64,000 nt of DNA from Glaciecola sp964621345. GTDB lineage: Bacteria > Pseudomonadota > Gammaproteobacteria > Enterobacterales > Alteromonadaceae. The position numbers were made by a program, and so were the translations under genes. Each line of letters begins with the position of its first letter. The stretch's first letter is position 1. The DNA lies in NCBI GenBank assembly GCA_964621345.1, contig CAZUON010000012.1, positions 9,060 through 73,059 on the forward strand. Direction: 5' to 3'. Positions 27,395-36,768 of the stretch are shown in pieces. The notes under the pieces are model-generated. The model had not been told where the DNA came from. It worked only from the letters and a program-made list of their open reading frames with translations, and did no database searches.

Positions 27395-28237
27395 TTACTT
27401 TGTAAGCTCGATAAACAAAACCTCATAATCGAGGTAAAGCATAGGTTGCTCGGCGAAATATCCGTTTAATTTAGCTAATTCGCTTTTCGAAAAGCTCGCC
27501 TTCGATTGTTTATGGGTGCGGATATTTGCGCCAACGCCTTTAATTGATTTGAGCATTTGCATCAATCCAACATGCTCGGTATAAAAACAGCGTTGCTCAC
27601 TTCGGACTTGCCAATCAAATCCGCTCGCAGCTAACAACCATTGGGGTGCATGGTTAAATGTATTTACACGTGATGCCATGCCAATACTGGCCCAAGCATC
27701 ATTAAGAACAGAAAATGAAGGCGCGACCATTAACGCTAAACAGGCACGGCCTTTAGGTTTTAATACGCGGTACATTTCTGCTAACACTAAGTCAACATTA
27801 TCGCACCACTGCAATGCCATGCTTGAACAAAGTAAGTCCATCGACTCATCCGCCAAAGGAAGGGCTTCTGCATCGCCGCACAAATAATGCTGCTTGGCTT
27901 TATTGTGTTGGCTATCGGTTATGCAAGCAGATTGTTGCAGCCGCGCAGTTTTTAACATGCCGATGGCAATATCTAAATTAAGCCATATAGGGCCTTGGCT
28001 GTTTTGGGCATTAGCTTTAGGGGAAGTGCAAGCCTGACCAAAATAATGCCGACTAATATCGCAAGTACCGCAGCCAATATCTAAAGCCGTATCTGCATAC
28101 AGTGAGCTAAGCCCCACCCAATCGATTAGCGCTTCAACCACTTGCGCTTGCACAAGGGCATGTTCGTCATAGGCCGCAGCCGCATCTCCAAAACGTTTTG
28201 CAATTTGGGTTTTATCTTTTCCTATCGGCATATTCAT
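27395..28237 (-). CDS. bioC: Malonyl-ACP O-methyltransferase BioC
   Basis: SAM-dependent methyltransferase of 280 residues that methylates malonyl-ACP to start pimeloyl synthesis. It begins with the typical IAKRFGDAAAAYDEHALVQ and has the SAM-binding motif ALDIGCGTCDISRHY and LLCSSMALQWCDN. The start overlaps the bioF stop by 4 bp. The partner esterase gene bioH is not in the window, so the pimeloyl-ACP esterase must be elsewhere or replaced. Confidence 0.94.
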   Translation of the reverse strand: MNMPIGKDKTQIAKRFGDAAAAYDEHALVQAQVVEALIDWVGLSSLYADTALDIGCGTCDISRHYFGQACTSPKANAQNSQGPIWLNLDIAIGMLKTARLQQSACITDSQHNKAKQHYLCGDAEALPLADESMDLLCSSMALQWCDNVDLVLAEMYRVLKPKGRACLALMVAPSFSVLNDAWASIGMASRVNTFNHAPQWLLAASGFDWQVRSEQRCFYTEHVGLMQMLKSIKGVGANIRTHKQSKASFSKSELAKLNGYFAEQPMLYLDYEVLFIELTK

Positions 28238-29421
28238 TCAGCCCAGCCTTGGCGCTCTCGCACTATACACAAGGCATCCACTAGAGACTCAATATCTTTA
28301 TTTTGATGCGTAGCCGAGAGTGTGACGCGCAGTCTGTCGCTGCCGGCTGCAACGGTTGGCGTGCGAATGGCCGGCGCATAAATACCTAAATCTAATAAAG
28401 CGTCGGAGGCATTCACGCATTTGTCAGGGTTACCAACAACAATAGGCTGAATGGCGGTGTCAGAGTGGGTATCTGCCAAGCCATTCTGATGGCATAAATG
28501 CTTAAACAATGCGATATTTTGTCCTAACTTCTCGCGCAGTTGCCCTTGCTGCATAATTTTAATACTTTTAATAGTCGCATAGGCCTGTGCAGGAGGCGGT
28601 GCTGTGCTGTAAACAAAATGCTTAGCGAAATTTACTAAAAACTCAATAAAACACGTTGAGCCTGCTATAAAAGCCCCGCCCGTCCCTATCGCTTTGCCAA
28701 AGGTTGCCATTACAATATCAATATCTGCACCATTGATGTCTGCTAAACCCGACAAGCCGGCGCCGGCTTCTCCTATCACGCCAAAACCGTGTGCATCATC
28801 AATAAGTAACTGAGAATTATCACCACCTCGAAGCGCCAATAAGTCAAGCATGGGTTTGAGTTCAGCTAAGTCGCCGTCCATGCTAAATACGCCTTCAGTT
28901 GCCACTAAAGTATTGCCCGCGCATGAAGCTAATTTTTGCTGGAAATGTGCTATATCATTGTGTTTGTAGCGCATTAGCTTGGCATTGCTATTAAGGGCGC
29001 CCTCAATAAATGAGGCATGCATGAGTTTGTCACATACAATACTATTGTTAGATTCAGACAGCTCTGAAAACATGGCTTGGCAAATCGCCTGATTCGCGGC
29101 AAAACCACTGGAGCAAAGCATCACCGCTTCTTTATTTAGGAGCTCACCGAGGACATCTTCTAACTCCTGATGCGGACGCATATAACCACACACCACAGAA
29201 GACGCGGTGCTACCGGCACCATAAAGCGAAAGCCCTTCAACATAGCTTTGTAAAACATCAGGGTGCTGACTTAAGCCTAAATAGTCGTTGCTTGCAAAGT
29301 TGATGCACTGACGACCTTCAATATCAATGATCCCATCAGCGCTGGCATTCACAACTTTGCGCCTGCGCAATAAGCCTCGCTCCTTACGCTTGGCTAAGCT
29401 CTGCTTAAAACCAAAGCCCAT
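28234..29421 (-). CDS. bioF: 8-amino-7-oxononanoate synthase BioF
   Basis: PLP-dependent condensing enzyme of 395 residues joining pimeloyl-ACP and alanine. Motifs: NFASNDYLGLSQHPDV, GSTASSVVCGYM, DDAHGFGVIGEAGAG and TFGKAIGTGGAF with the PLP lysine. It starts 2 bp after the bioB stop and overlaps bioC, so the four genes are translated from one message. Confidence 0.96.
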   Translation of the reverse strand: MGFGFKQSLAKRKERGLLRRRKVVNASADGIIDIEGRQCINFASNDYLGLSQHPDVLQSYVEGLSLYGAGSTASSVVCGYMRPHQELEDVLGELLNKEAVMLCSSGFAANQAICQAMFSELSESNNSIVCDKLMHASFIEGALNSNAKLMRYKHNDIAHFQQKLASCAGNTLVATEGVFSMDGDLAELKPMLDLLALRGGDNSQLLIDDAHGFGVIGEAGAGLSGLADINGADIDIVMATFGKAIGTGGAFIAGSTCFIEFLVNFAKHFVYSTAPPPAQAYATIKSIKIMQQGQLREKLGQNIALFKHLCHQNGLADTHSDTAIQPIVVGNPDKCVNASDALLDLGIYAPAIRTPTVAAGSDRLRVTLSATHQNKDIESLVDALCIVRERQGWAE

Positions 29422-29423
29422 CC

Positions 29424-30518
29424 TTATGCCGTAGTGGTCGATTTAACAGCCGTTTTCAGCGAACCTTTGGTAGCGTCAACAAACAAGTCGCTCTGCTGGT
29501 TTTGTTCGATTTCTTCATGCAGGGCGGCGGCATAGGCTTCGTCTGAATAGCTTTTACCTTGCTGAGAGTTGATCCCAAGCTTTTTGAAGAGCATCACATC
29601 TTCATGTGTTTCAGGGTTTGAAGTAGTGAGCAATTTACAGCCATAAAATATGGAATTGGCCCCTGCCATAAAGCACATTGCCTGCATTTGCTCGTTCATC
29701 GATTCACGACCTGCCGACAAACGCACAAAGCTCTTTGGCATCATGATGCGCGCAACCGCAATGGTACGAATAAACTCAAAAGGCTCAAGGTCTTCGACAT
29801 TATCAAGCGGTGTGCCTTTGACTTTAACTAACATGTTGATTGGCACACTTTCAGGCTGCTGCTCTAAGTTGGCAAGTTGCATTAACAAGCTTGAGCGATC
29901 ATTAGCTGTCTCACCCATACCAACGATACCGCCGGAGCATACATGCATACCCGAGTCGCGCACATTTTGCAGGGTATCTAAACGATCTTGATAAGTACGG
30001 GTAGTAATGATTTCGCCGTAGAACTCAGGTGAAGTATCGAGGTTGTGATTATAATAGTCGAGACCCGCCTGCTTAAGCGCAATGGCTTGGTCTCTGCTCA
30101 ACATGCCTAAGGTCATGCACGTTTCTAAGCCAAGTGATTTTACCTCTTTGATCATATCGGCAACGTAGGGAATATCACGATCTTTTGGATTACGCCACGC
30201 CGCGCCCATACAAAAACGGGTTGAACCTGCAGCTTTTGCTTCTTTTGCACGCTCAATGACTTTTTCTATTTCAAGTAAACGTTCTTTTTCAAGGCCGGTG
30301 TCGTAGCGTGCGCTTTGTGGGCAGTATTTGCAGTCTTCTGGGCATGCGCCGGTTTTAATCGACAACAAAGTGCTGACCTGTACATAGTTTGGGTCGAAGT
30401 GCTCACGATGTACACATTGGGCTTGAAACAATAAATCGTTAAATGGAAGCGCAAAGAGCGCGTTTACTTGTTCTAAAGTCCAATCGTGGCGAGGGGTAGA
30501 TGCGTTTTGTATTGACAT
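29424..30518 (-). CDS. bioB: Biotin synthase BioB
   Basis: Radical SAM enzyme of 364 residues inserting sulfur into dethiobiotin. The iron-sulfur motif ACPEDCKYCPQS gives C59, C63 and C66. YYNHNLDTSPEFY, CSGGIVGMGE and RLSAGRESM are also conserved. It is the first gene of bioBFCD and has a good sigma70 promoter just upstream. Confidence 0.98.
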   Translation of the reverse strand: MSIQNASTPRHDWTLEQVNALFALPFNDLLFQAQCVHREHFDPNYVQVSTLLSIKTGACPEDCKYCPQSARYDTGLEKERLLEIEKVIERAKEAKAAGSTRFCMGAAWRNPKDRDIPYVADMIKEVKSLGLETCMTLGMLSRDQAIALKQAGLDYYNHNLDTSPEFYGEIITTRTYQDRLDTLQNVRDSGMHVCSGGIVGMGETANDRSSLLMQLANLEQQPESVPINMLVKVKGTPLDNVEDLEPFEFIRTIAVARIMMPKSFVRLSAGRESMNEQMQAMCFMAGANSIFYGCKLLTTSNPETHEDVMLFKKLGINSQQGKSYSDEAYAAALHEEIEQNQQSDLFVDATKGSLKTAVKSTTTA

Positions 30519-30549
30519 AAAAAGGTTTACTCATAGCAAGAATGCCTCT

Positions 30550-30577
30550 AGTCTATGCGCACACTGAGCATTGTCAA
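30550..30577 (-). promoter_or_regulatory. Sigma70 promoter of bioBFCD
   Basis: On the minus strand a perfect -35 TTGACA (30572-30577) and a -10 TAGACT (30550-30555) are separated by 16 bp. Transcription would start near 30543, giving a leader of about 25 nt before the bioB ATG. The -10 overlaps the most upstream bioA start candidate, so that start is unlikely. GGTTTAC at 30524-30530 resembles one half of a BirA operator, but no matching second half was found. Confidence 0.7.
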
Positions 30578-30614
30578 TCTTATGCTACACAAAAGTTTTA
30601 CTACAGGTCATATT

Positions 30615-31898
30615 TTGAACAATATAGAGTTTGATAAACAACATATTTGGCACCCTTATACCTCTGCGGTATCTCCACTACCCTGTTACGAGGTCGTTGC
30701 GGCAAAAGGCGCAGAGCTTAGCCTAGCAAGCGGCGAAGTGGTGGTTGATGGTATGTCATCTTGGTGGGCGGCCATTCATGGTTATAATCACCCTGAGCTC
30801 AATAAAGCAGCACATGAGCAAATCGACACATTCGCACATGTGATGTTCGGGGGCTTAACTCACGCCCCTGCGGTAAACCTTTGTAAAAGCTTACTTGAAA
30901 TTGCCCCAACAGGTTTGGAGCGAGTGTTTTTAGCAGATTCTGGGTCTGTGTCTATTGAAGTGGCAATTAAAATGGCCATTCAATATTGGGCATGCCAGGG
31001 CCGACCTGAAAAAGCAAAACTGCTTACACCCCGTGGAGGCTATCATGGCGATACTTTTGCTGCGATGTCGGTGTGTGACCCAGTAAATGGTATGCATAGT
31101 TTGTTTAAGAAAACGCTCATCGAACATTACTTTGCCCCTGCCCCACAAATTCAATTTGACGCAACATGGCACCCTGACGAAATAGCCCCTATGCGTGATA
31201 TTTTGGAGCAACATCATCATCAAATCGCCGCACTTATTCTTGAACCGGTTGTACAAGGTGCCGGTGGTATGCGCTTATATCATCCTGAATATGTGAAGCA
31301 GTGCCGCCTGTTATGCGACGAATTTGATGTGCTGTTAATATGCGATGAAATTGCCACAGGCTTTGGCCGCACGGGAGAAATGTTTGCTTGTGATCACGCT
31401 AAAATCACACCTGATATTCTCTGCCTGGGCAAAGCGCTTACCGGCGGTTATATGACCTTAGCGGCAACTCTATGTACTGAGCAAGTTGCCCTTGGGGTAT
31501 GCGAAGGCGAGCCTGGCGTATTTATGCATGGCCCAACCTTTATGGGGAATCCACTAGCTTGCGCGGTGGCAAAAGCGAGTATTGAGCAACTGCGTAACAG
31601 CGACTGGCAGGCGAATGTAAAGCGCATTGAACAACAAATGAAAACTGGCTTACTGCCACTGGCAGAGCTTGATATTGTAGAGCAAGTTAGGTGCTTAGGT
31701 GCCATAGGCGTGGTGGAGCTGAAACAAAGGGTAGATGTTGCACAAATTCAAAAGGACTTTATTAAAAAAGGCGCTTGGATACGCCCCTTTGGCAAGCTCG
31801 TATACATTATGCCGCCTTTTGTGTGTAGCAACGCTCAAATCGACACTCTCACAAACGCAATAAGCTATGCGCTACATAAGCTTGCTGGCAAAGCTTAA
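30615..31898 (+). CDS. bioA: Adenosylmethionine-8-amino-7-oxononanoate aminotransferase BioA
   Basis: PLP-dependent aminotransferase using SAM as amino donor to make diaminopelargonate. Motifs: FDKQHIWHPYTSAV at the start, VDGMSSWWAAIHGYNHPE, LTPRGGYHGDTFAAMSVCDP, LICDEIATGFGRTG and CLGKALTGGYM with the PLP lysine. An ATG at 30555 lies inside the divergent bioB promoter, so I prefer the TTG at 30615, which has AGGT 6-7 nt upstream and gives the family-typical beginning (427 residues). ATG 30582 is the other option. Confidence 0.93.
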   Translation: MNNIEFDKQHIWHPYTSAVSPLPCYEVVAAKGAELSLASGEVVVDGMSSWWAAIHGYNHPELNKAAHEQIDTFAHVMFGGLTHAPAVNLCKSLLEIAPTGLERVFLADSGSVSIEVAIKMAIQYWACQGRPEKAKLLTPRGGYHGDTFAAMSVCDPVNGMHSLFKKTLIEHYFAPAPQIQFDATWHPDEIAPMRDILEQHHHQIAALILEPVVQGAGGMRLYHPEYVKQCRLLCDEFDVLLICDEIATGFGRTGEMFACDHAKITPDILCLGKALTGGYMTLAATLCTEQVALGVCEGEPGVFMHGPTFMGNPLACAVAKASIEQLRNSDWQANVKRIEQQMKTGLLPLAELDIVEQVRCLGAIGVVELKQRVDVAQIQKDFIKKGAWIRPFGKLVYIMPPFVCSNAQIDTLTNAISYALHKLAGKA

Positions 31899-31912
31899 AA
31901 AACAGAGAATAA

Positions 31913-31932
31913 AGAGGCCTTATGAGGCCTCT
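31913..31932 (-). terminator. Terminator after glrR
   Basis: Perfect 8-bp stem AGAGGCCT / AGGCCTCT with a TATG loop, overlapping the glrR stop codon. On the minus strand it is followed by TTTATTCTCTGTTTTTT. It also lies 14 bp after the bioA stop, but on that strand no T run follows. Confidence 0.7.
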
Positions 31933-33281
31933 GATGCCCTAAAATCAGCCGCATTTAATCCGTGTTTTTTCATGAGTTTGTGCATATCGGTGCGGTTACG
32001 ACCGGCCATATCTGAGGCTCGGGTCACATTACCATCGGTCAATTGCAATAATCGGCATAAGTAGCGATACTCAAATGAATCACGTGCCTCAGTTAAAGTC
32101 GGCCAATATTCAGTTTCTTGAGAGAGCGCTTGTTCGACAAGAGAAGCTGGAATGATTTTAGTATTGGTAAGCGCAACACAACGTTCAACCACATTCACTA
32201 ACTGTCGCACATTGCCCGGCCAATCTGCTTTGGTAAGCATACTCATGGCGTCATCAGCAAATTTTATGACATTTATCGCGTGCTTTTTTGCACTCTCTTT
32301 TAACAGATAATCAGCGAGCAACGGGATATCCTCAAAGCGATCTTTGAGCTTTGGAATATCGAGATTCACTACGTTTAAACGATAATATAAATCTTCTCTA
32401 AACTCGTTCTCCTGCATCGCATCTTGCAAGTCTTTATGTGTGGCTGAAATGATTCTGACATCTACATCAATAGAGCTTGTGCTGCCTACTGGGCGAATAG
32501 AACGCTCTTGCAATGCCCGTAGGAGTTTCACTTGTAAACTCATCGGCATGTCGCCGATTTCGTCTAAAAATAAAGTGCCGCCATCGGCTTCTCTGAATAG
32601 TCCTGGGTTGGCTTGCACTGCGCCTGTAAAAGCCCCTTTTGCGTGTCCAAACAACTCAGATTCAAGTAAGTTTTCAGGCAGAGCACCACAGTTTATCGCA
32701 ACAAAAGACTTGTCTGCGCGGCTAGAAGCCTTGTGAATGGCCTTAGCCAATAACTCTTTACCCGTGCCGCTGGCACCATTTATTAATACGCTGACGTTTT
32801 TATCGGCAATCTGTTCAGCTTGTTTTAAAAGCTTAATCATATCTGGTGAGCGCGTGATGATTTCACTGCTCCAATCACCTAAATCGTTTTTACGCGTTTG
32901 GGCAATGGCTTTAAACAAGATGCGCCGGAGCTCGTCGTGATCAACAGGTTTGGTTAAAAAGCTAAACACACCGCGCTGAGTGGCTTCAACAGCATCTTTA
33001 ATGGTGCCATGAGCGGTCATAAGCACCACTGGCAAGTCTATATGCTGCTGCAAAATTTCGTCAAAGAGCGCAAGCCCGTCCATGCCAGGCATGCGCAAAT
33101 CACTTAAAACCACATCAAACTCATTGTTAAACATTAAACGCAGTGCTTGGGTGCCATTATCAACGCTCATTACTTCAAAGCCTTCGGCCTCTAAACGAAT
33201 CGACATTAAGCGCAATAAACTTTCATCATCGTCTACCAAAAGTAGTCTTGGGGTCCTGTTATCTTGTAATTCAAAGCTCAA
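31920..33281 (-). CDS. glrR: Sigma54-dependent response regulator GlrR (QseF)
   Basis: NtrC-family activator of 453 residues: receiver domain with D61 in VVLSDLRMPGMDG, AAA+ domain with NGASGTGKELLAKAIH, the sigma54-contact loop GAFTGA and GGTLFLDEIGDM, and a C-terminal Fis-type helix-turn-helix. The start is TTG at 33281, overlapping the qseG stop by 4 bp, with AAGGAG upstream; no ATG exists before the receiver domain begins. In enterobacteria the GlrK/GlrR pair activates the glmY small RNA gene; whether that holds here is unknown. Confidence 0.93.
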   Translation of the reverse strand: MSFELQDNRTPRLLLVDDDESLLRLMSIRLEAEGFEVMSVDNGTQALRLMFNNEFDVVLSDLRMPGMDGLALFDEILQQHIDLPVVLMTAHGTIKDAVEATQRGVFSFLTKPVDHDELRRILFKAIAQTRKNDLGDWSSEIITRSPDMIKLLKQAEQIADKNVSVLINGASGTGKELLAKAIHKASSRADKSFVAINCGALPENLLESELFGHAKGAFTGAVQANPGLFREADGGTLFLDEIGDMPMSLQVKLLRALQERSIRPVGSTSSIDVDVRIISATHKDLQDAMQENEFREDLYYRLNVVNLDIPKLKDRFEDIPLLADYLLKESAKKHAINVIKFADDAMSMLTKADWPGNVRQLVNVVERCVALTNTKIIPASLVEQALSQETEYWPTLTEARDSFEYRYLCRLLQLTDGNVTRASDMAGRNRTDMHKLMKKHGLNAADFRASEAS

Positions 33282-33868
33282 GATTGATTACTCCTTCGTT
33301 CGTCAGACATATTGGTTTCTATTTTTAGCAGTTGTTCGACCTGCTCACGTTGTTTTTTAATTTCTTTGCTGCGAATATTTAAGGTTTCTTGAAGCTCTTT
33401 AATTGTTTTTTCTTGGCGCGCATTTACGCGGCTCAATATCGAAATTGCCGATTCCAACTCAAGCATTTGCTGTGATGGTTTTTGCACGATTTGCGTGGCT
33501 ACTTGCTGCATTTTTAAGTCCATTGTCGGAAGTAACTCATCCAACCAATTTTGGGCGCGCAAGCGGTTTGTATAAGGTGTGTCAACTGCTTGACTAAGCA
33601 GGATTTTTTGTAATTTCTGTTTAGGCTCATTACCTAGCATTTTCAGGCTTTCCTGCCGCGTTAGCCAATTTGCTTCGTTGGCATCAATTAAAAACTCTGA
33701 CCATGCACGTAGCTGACAAAACTCTTCGAAGTTTTCTAAGGTTTCATCACTCTTACATAAATAGGTTGATTGTGATAACTCTACCGTTGCCGGGATGGCT
33801 CTGTTGCTCTCGAGTAACCCACAAGCCGACAGCGACATTAATAGAAAAGCGCTACATAATACTCTCAT
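33278..33868 (-). CDS. qseG: QseG-like lipoprotein
   Basis: Protein of 196 residues with a short lipoprotein signal ending in LSACGLL and a C-terminal coiled-coil region from about residue 135 (ISILSRVNARQEKTIKELQE). The position between the glrK and glrR homologues is the same as for qseG (yfhG) in enterobacteria, and this, more than sequence, supports the name. AAGGAG upstream of its start lies within the end of glrK, and it overlaps glrR. Confidence 0.8.
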   Translation of the reverse strand: MRVLCSAFLLMSLSACGLLESNRAIPATVELSQSTYLCKSDETLENFEEFCQLRAWSEFLIDANEANWLTRQESLKMLGNEPKQKLQKILLSQAVDTPYTNRLRAQNWLDELLPTMDLKMQQVATQIVQKPSQQMLELESAISILSRVNARQEKTIKELQETLNIRSKEIKKQREQVEQLLKIETNMSDERRSNQS

Positions 33869-33871
33869 CGG

Positions 33872-35332
33872 TTAATCACTCCTTGGCAAACGAACACGGA
33901 AACATACATCCGCTTCCTCAATATCTACGATGGAAACATCACCGTTTAGTAAACGCGCACAATCAGCCACGATTGACAAACCTAAACCCGCCCCCATCAC
34001 TTTGTCGTTACGCTTGTCTTTGCCTCGTCTGAACGGTTCGAATATCTCGGCTCGGATATCTTGCGGAATCACTTTGCCATCGTTTAACACATCAATATTA
34101 ACAAAAGCAGGGTCTTGAGAAACTCGCACTTTAATTGCGCTGTCGGTTTTCGCATAGGCAATCGCATTTGATACCAAATTATCTAAAATCCGGCGTAGTA
34201 GCTCAGCATCGCTCACAACATTTATATTTGCGCCAATATCTATGGTAATGTGCTGATGATTTTGCGACAAAAGTAAACGATACTCTTGCACACAATCACC
34301 AATTAATTGAGTAATATCTAGCGCCTCAAAACTCGGTTCCGCCTGTTGCAGAAGTGCGTTGTAATCAAGTAATTTTACTACCAGCAAATTCAGCCTTTCG
34401 GTGGATGCATTTAATAGGCCGACCACCTCAGTTTGACCGGTAGATAACTCACCTACCACCTCATTTTCAAGAATCGCACAGCCCTCCTTAATGCTCGCAA
34501 GCGGTGTTTTTAACTCATGGGACGCATGGCGTAAGAGCGCTGTACGTACCTTTTCAAGTTGCTGTAAACGGCCATTTAACCAAAACAAATCGCGCTCTAC
34601 CGCCATAAGTTCTCTCGGCGCAGAATCACTTTTTGCTGGTAGCTTATTACTGTTCGTCGCAATAGCTTTGATAATTTGTTGTAGCTTGCGCACAGGTTTT
34701 ACAATGAGTTGCGCGGCAACTAATATTAGTGCCAAAGACAGTAATACCAACGCTCCTGTAGACCAGCCCTGGCGCTTTTGAATATTGTCTAGATGCGACT
34801 GCTGCTCGGTAATCCGAACACCCACAGCCCCGTTAACCTGCTCTTTTACAATATCGATTGATTGGTTAAAGCGTGCCAGGTGCGCATTAACAACTAATTG
34901 ATCATTAAACTGTGCGTAATCGCGAAGTTTCGTAATATGTTCCTGCATAACCGGACACTCAGATATGCCGACCAAAACACTACATAAAAATGCAAGTTTA
35001 TCTTCGAATCTTACTATGGCGAAATCTGCTAGCTCATCTAATTGGGGATTGGGAAGGACTTGGTATTGCTTGATGAGCCTTTCAACATCTTCTCCGATGA
35101 GCTCTAAGTCGCGTAATTCACTTGCAACGGATACAAAGAATTGGGTGTTTGCGGTGGTAATGTAACTTACGTCATCAAAGTCTTGCTGGCTTTGCCACAG
35201 CAATGCGATTAGGGGGATTAGAGCTACCATGTAGCTACCCAAGACTAACTGACGTAGTGAGCGTATTTGCACTTTGTTTACCGACTGGTACTTCCCTAAC
35301 GACAGCATTGCATAGCTAAGTTTATCCATCAA
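33872..35332 (-). CDS. glrK: Sensor histidine kinase GlrK (QseE)
   Basis: Inner-membrane sensor kinase of 486 residues. Two membrane helices (about 28-46 and 193-212) flank a periplasmic region of about 145 residues. A HAMP-like linker follows, then the dimerisation domain with the phosphorylated His in RHASHELKTPLASIKEG and the ATPase domain with DNLVSNAIAYAKTD and GAGLGLSIVADCARLL. First gene of the glrK-qseG-glrR operon, with 3 bp to the next gene. Confidence 0.92.
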   Translation of the reverse strand: MMDKLSYAMLSLGKYQSVNKVQIRSLRQLVLGSYMVALIPLIALLWQSQQDFDDVSYITTANTQFFVSVASELRDLELIGEDVERLIKQYQVLPNPQLDELADFAIVRFEDKLAFLCSVLVGISECPVMQEHITKLRDYAQFNDQLVVNAHLARFNQSIDIVKEQVNGAVGVRITEQQSHLDNIQKRQGWSTGALVLLSLALILVAAQLIVKPVRKLQQIIKAIATNSNKLPAKSDSAPRELMAVERDLFWLNGRLQQLEKVRTALLRHASHELKTPLASIKEGCAILENEVVGELSTGQTEVVGLLNASTERLNLLVVKLLDYNALLQQAEPSFEALDITQLIGDCVQEYRLLLSQNHQHITIDIGANINVVSDAELLRRILDNLVSNAIAYAKTDSAIKVRVSQDPAFVNIDVLNDGKVIPQDIRAEIFEPFRRGKDKRNDKVMGAGLGLSIVADCARLLNGDVSIVDIEEADVCFRVRLPRSD

Positions 35333-35350
35333 CTTATTATCGCTAAAAAG

Positions 35351-35389
35351 AAAAAGGGGACGCCCGCCACTCGCAAAGCAAAGCGCCCC
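35351..35389 (-). terminator. Terminator between the EF-hand gene and glrK
   Basis: A GC-rich hairpin (GGGGACGC paired with GCGCCCC, one bulged base, long loop) is followed on the minus strand by TTTTTCTTTTT. It lies 24 bp after the EF-hand gene stop and would separate that gene from the glrK operon. Confidence 0.65.
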
Positions 35390-35413
35390 ACTAAAACTGA
35401 TTAGAACCTATGT

Positions 35414-35665
35414 TTATTCCTTTAAAAACGGGCTATATAACAACTCGTCCATACTCAAGAAGCCATCTTCATTGATGTCAACTCGTGTAAAATTCTCTAA
35501 TACCTTGCTGTCTCCAGCAGCCTCACGTAAAGATATAAGACCATCTTGGTTTCTATCTAGTGAGTTGTAACGGCTCTCTTTTGCATTCGCTTGCGATACT
35601 GCCGTTACCGCTTGTAATATTACTACGCTCATCCCTAAGATCATGATTTTTTTATACATTCTCAT
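35414..35665 (-). CDS. Secreted EF-hand calcium-binding protein
   Basis: Small protein of 83 residues with a signal peptide (cleavage near SQANAKE) and two EF-hand loops, DRNQDGLISLREA and DINEDGFLSMDEL, each with the acidic ligands expected for calcium. AAGGTGA five nt upstream supports the ATG at 35665. It lies upstream of glrK but a terminator separates them. Role unknown; possibly a periplasmic calcium binder. Confidence 0.85.
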   Translation of the reverse strand: MRMYKKIMILGMSVVILQAVTAVSQANAKESRYNSLDRNQDGLISLREAAGDSKVLENFTRVDINEDGFLSMDELLYSPFLKE

Positions 35666-36156
35666 AACTTCACCTTAGTTCGCGTGCCATGTACTACAAA
35701 GTACAAATGACATTCCCTAGAAACAATACAAGTTACATGCCAATTATTAAAAAGTCATGCAAATCAACATCTTACACATAAAAAGACCTAAATAAAGATC
35801 TTGAACTGTCGCAAAATACAGACAGTACAAAAAGTGATTCTGTATATATGTTGCGCAAAGCACTCTACAGCCTATAAATACTGGGCTATAGAAGCTTGTT
35901 GCTTAATTGGCACAGGTGTTTTACACGAAATTAATCGTATTTAAAACTGAATCTGAATTGCTACCGAGTAAGAATGTTATTGAAAGAATATATGAAGAAA
36001 TTGATCATGCTTACTAAAGATGATGGTTAGATATATTAATACTTCGTTGTATTATCCTTTGAGACAATCAAGCATCTTTCAAACATTAAGAAAGAACGCG
36101 TAAGTAAGCAGAAATAACGTTAACGCTGGTGATATCTATTTGGAGTACTTTACCCC
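35666..36156. other. Non-coding stretch between EF-hand gene and membrane protein gene
   Basis: This 491-bp AT-rich region holds the EF-hand promoter on the minus strand and the region downstream of the next gene. No gene, RNA or strong repeat is visible. The only item noted is ATCTTGAACT at 35798-35807, which matches part of the palindrome at 49432-49453 and is probably chance. Confidence 0.5.
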
Positions 36157-36579
36157 TTATAAAAACAACGACAACGTGATTAAACTAACTGTTGAAATCA
36201 AAAGCAAAAGCAATAAATTAATGGCAACCGGATCTGACTTTCTTCGATTACGTTTTGCTCTTAACCAAAACACGACCAGACTCAAAGCCAACGAGGCTTG
36301 GAGTAAGGCAAGCAAGCTTTCTAAATGGGACTGCGACCAGAAATCTCGCCCTTCAATACCCCAATAGTTTTGCACCCCAGTAATAAATTCTGGCCGAGCA
36401 TAGTGAAAAACGATCAAAGAAATAACCAATAGCAGCCAAGCCAGCAAATTCAATATCAAAACACATTGATAAAAAACATCTTGTGAACGGGATATTTTTC
36501 GACGCTCTTTTTTTCTGTTCGTCGTTGTTTTGAAGGCTAATTCGGCTTCAACTCCAGAGTTTTCACTTTTATTTTGCAT
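36157..36579 (-). CDS. Hypothetical membrane protein with three helices
   Basis: Protein of 140 residues with a basic, polar N-terminus of about 35 residues (TTNRKKERRKISR) and three hydrophobic segments (about 36-62, 88-106, 119-139). It has a conserved-looking loop with QNYWGIEGRDFWSQSHLES. No family is recognised. It is divergent from asnS with 189 bp between them. The composition looks coding, and no convincing gene overlaps it. Confidence 0.7.
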   Translation of the reverse strand: MQNKSENSGVEAELAFKTTTNRKKERRKISRSQDVFYQCVLILNLLAWLLLVISLIVFHYARPEFITGVQNYWGIEGRDFWSQSHLESLLALLQASLALSLVVFWLRAKRNRRKSDPVAINLLLLLLISTVSLITLSLFL

Positions 36580-36768
36580 ATTCGGCTTTGACTAGTGGCA
36601 TCCTTACTTTGGATAAGTATACTAGGGCGCATTCAGATTTAATGCGAGGATAAGGTGAAAAAACCTTGGCCTCTTTGTGTTTAAAACGGTGCTTTAGACG
36701 CCCTAGCATATCCTTATGGCATGTTAACGTTTAAATACCTACTTAAACCATACTCAATGGAGATTTCT

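Noticed and set aside
30555..30614. Upstream ATG start of bioA at 30555
   Set aside because: It overlaps the -10 of the divergent bioB promoter and adds 20 residues absent from the family; the TTG at 30615 has a better ribosome binding site.
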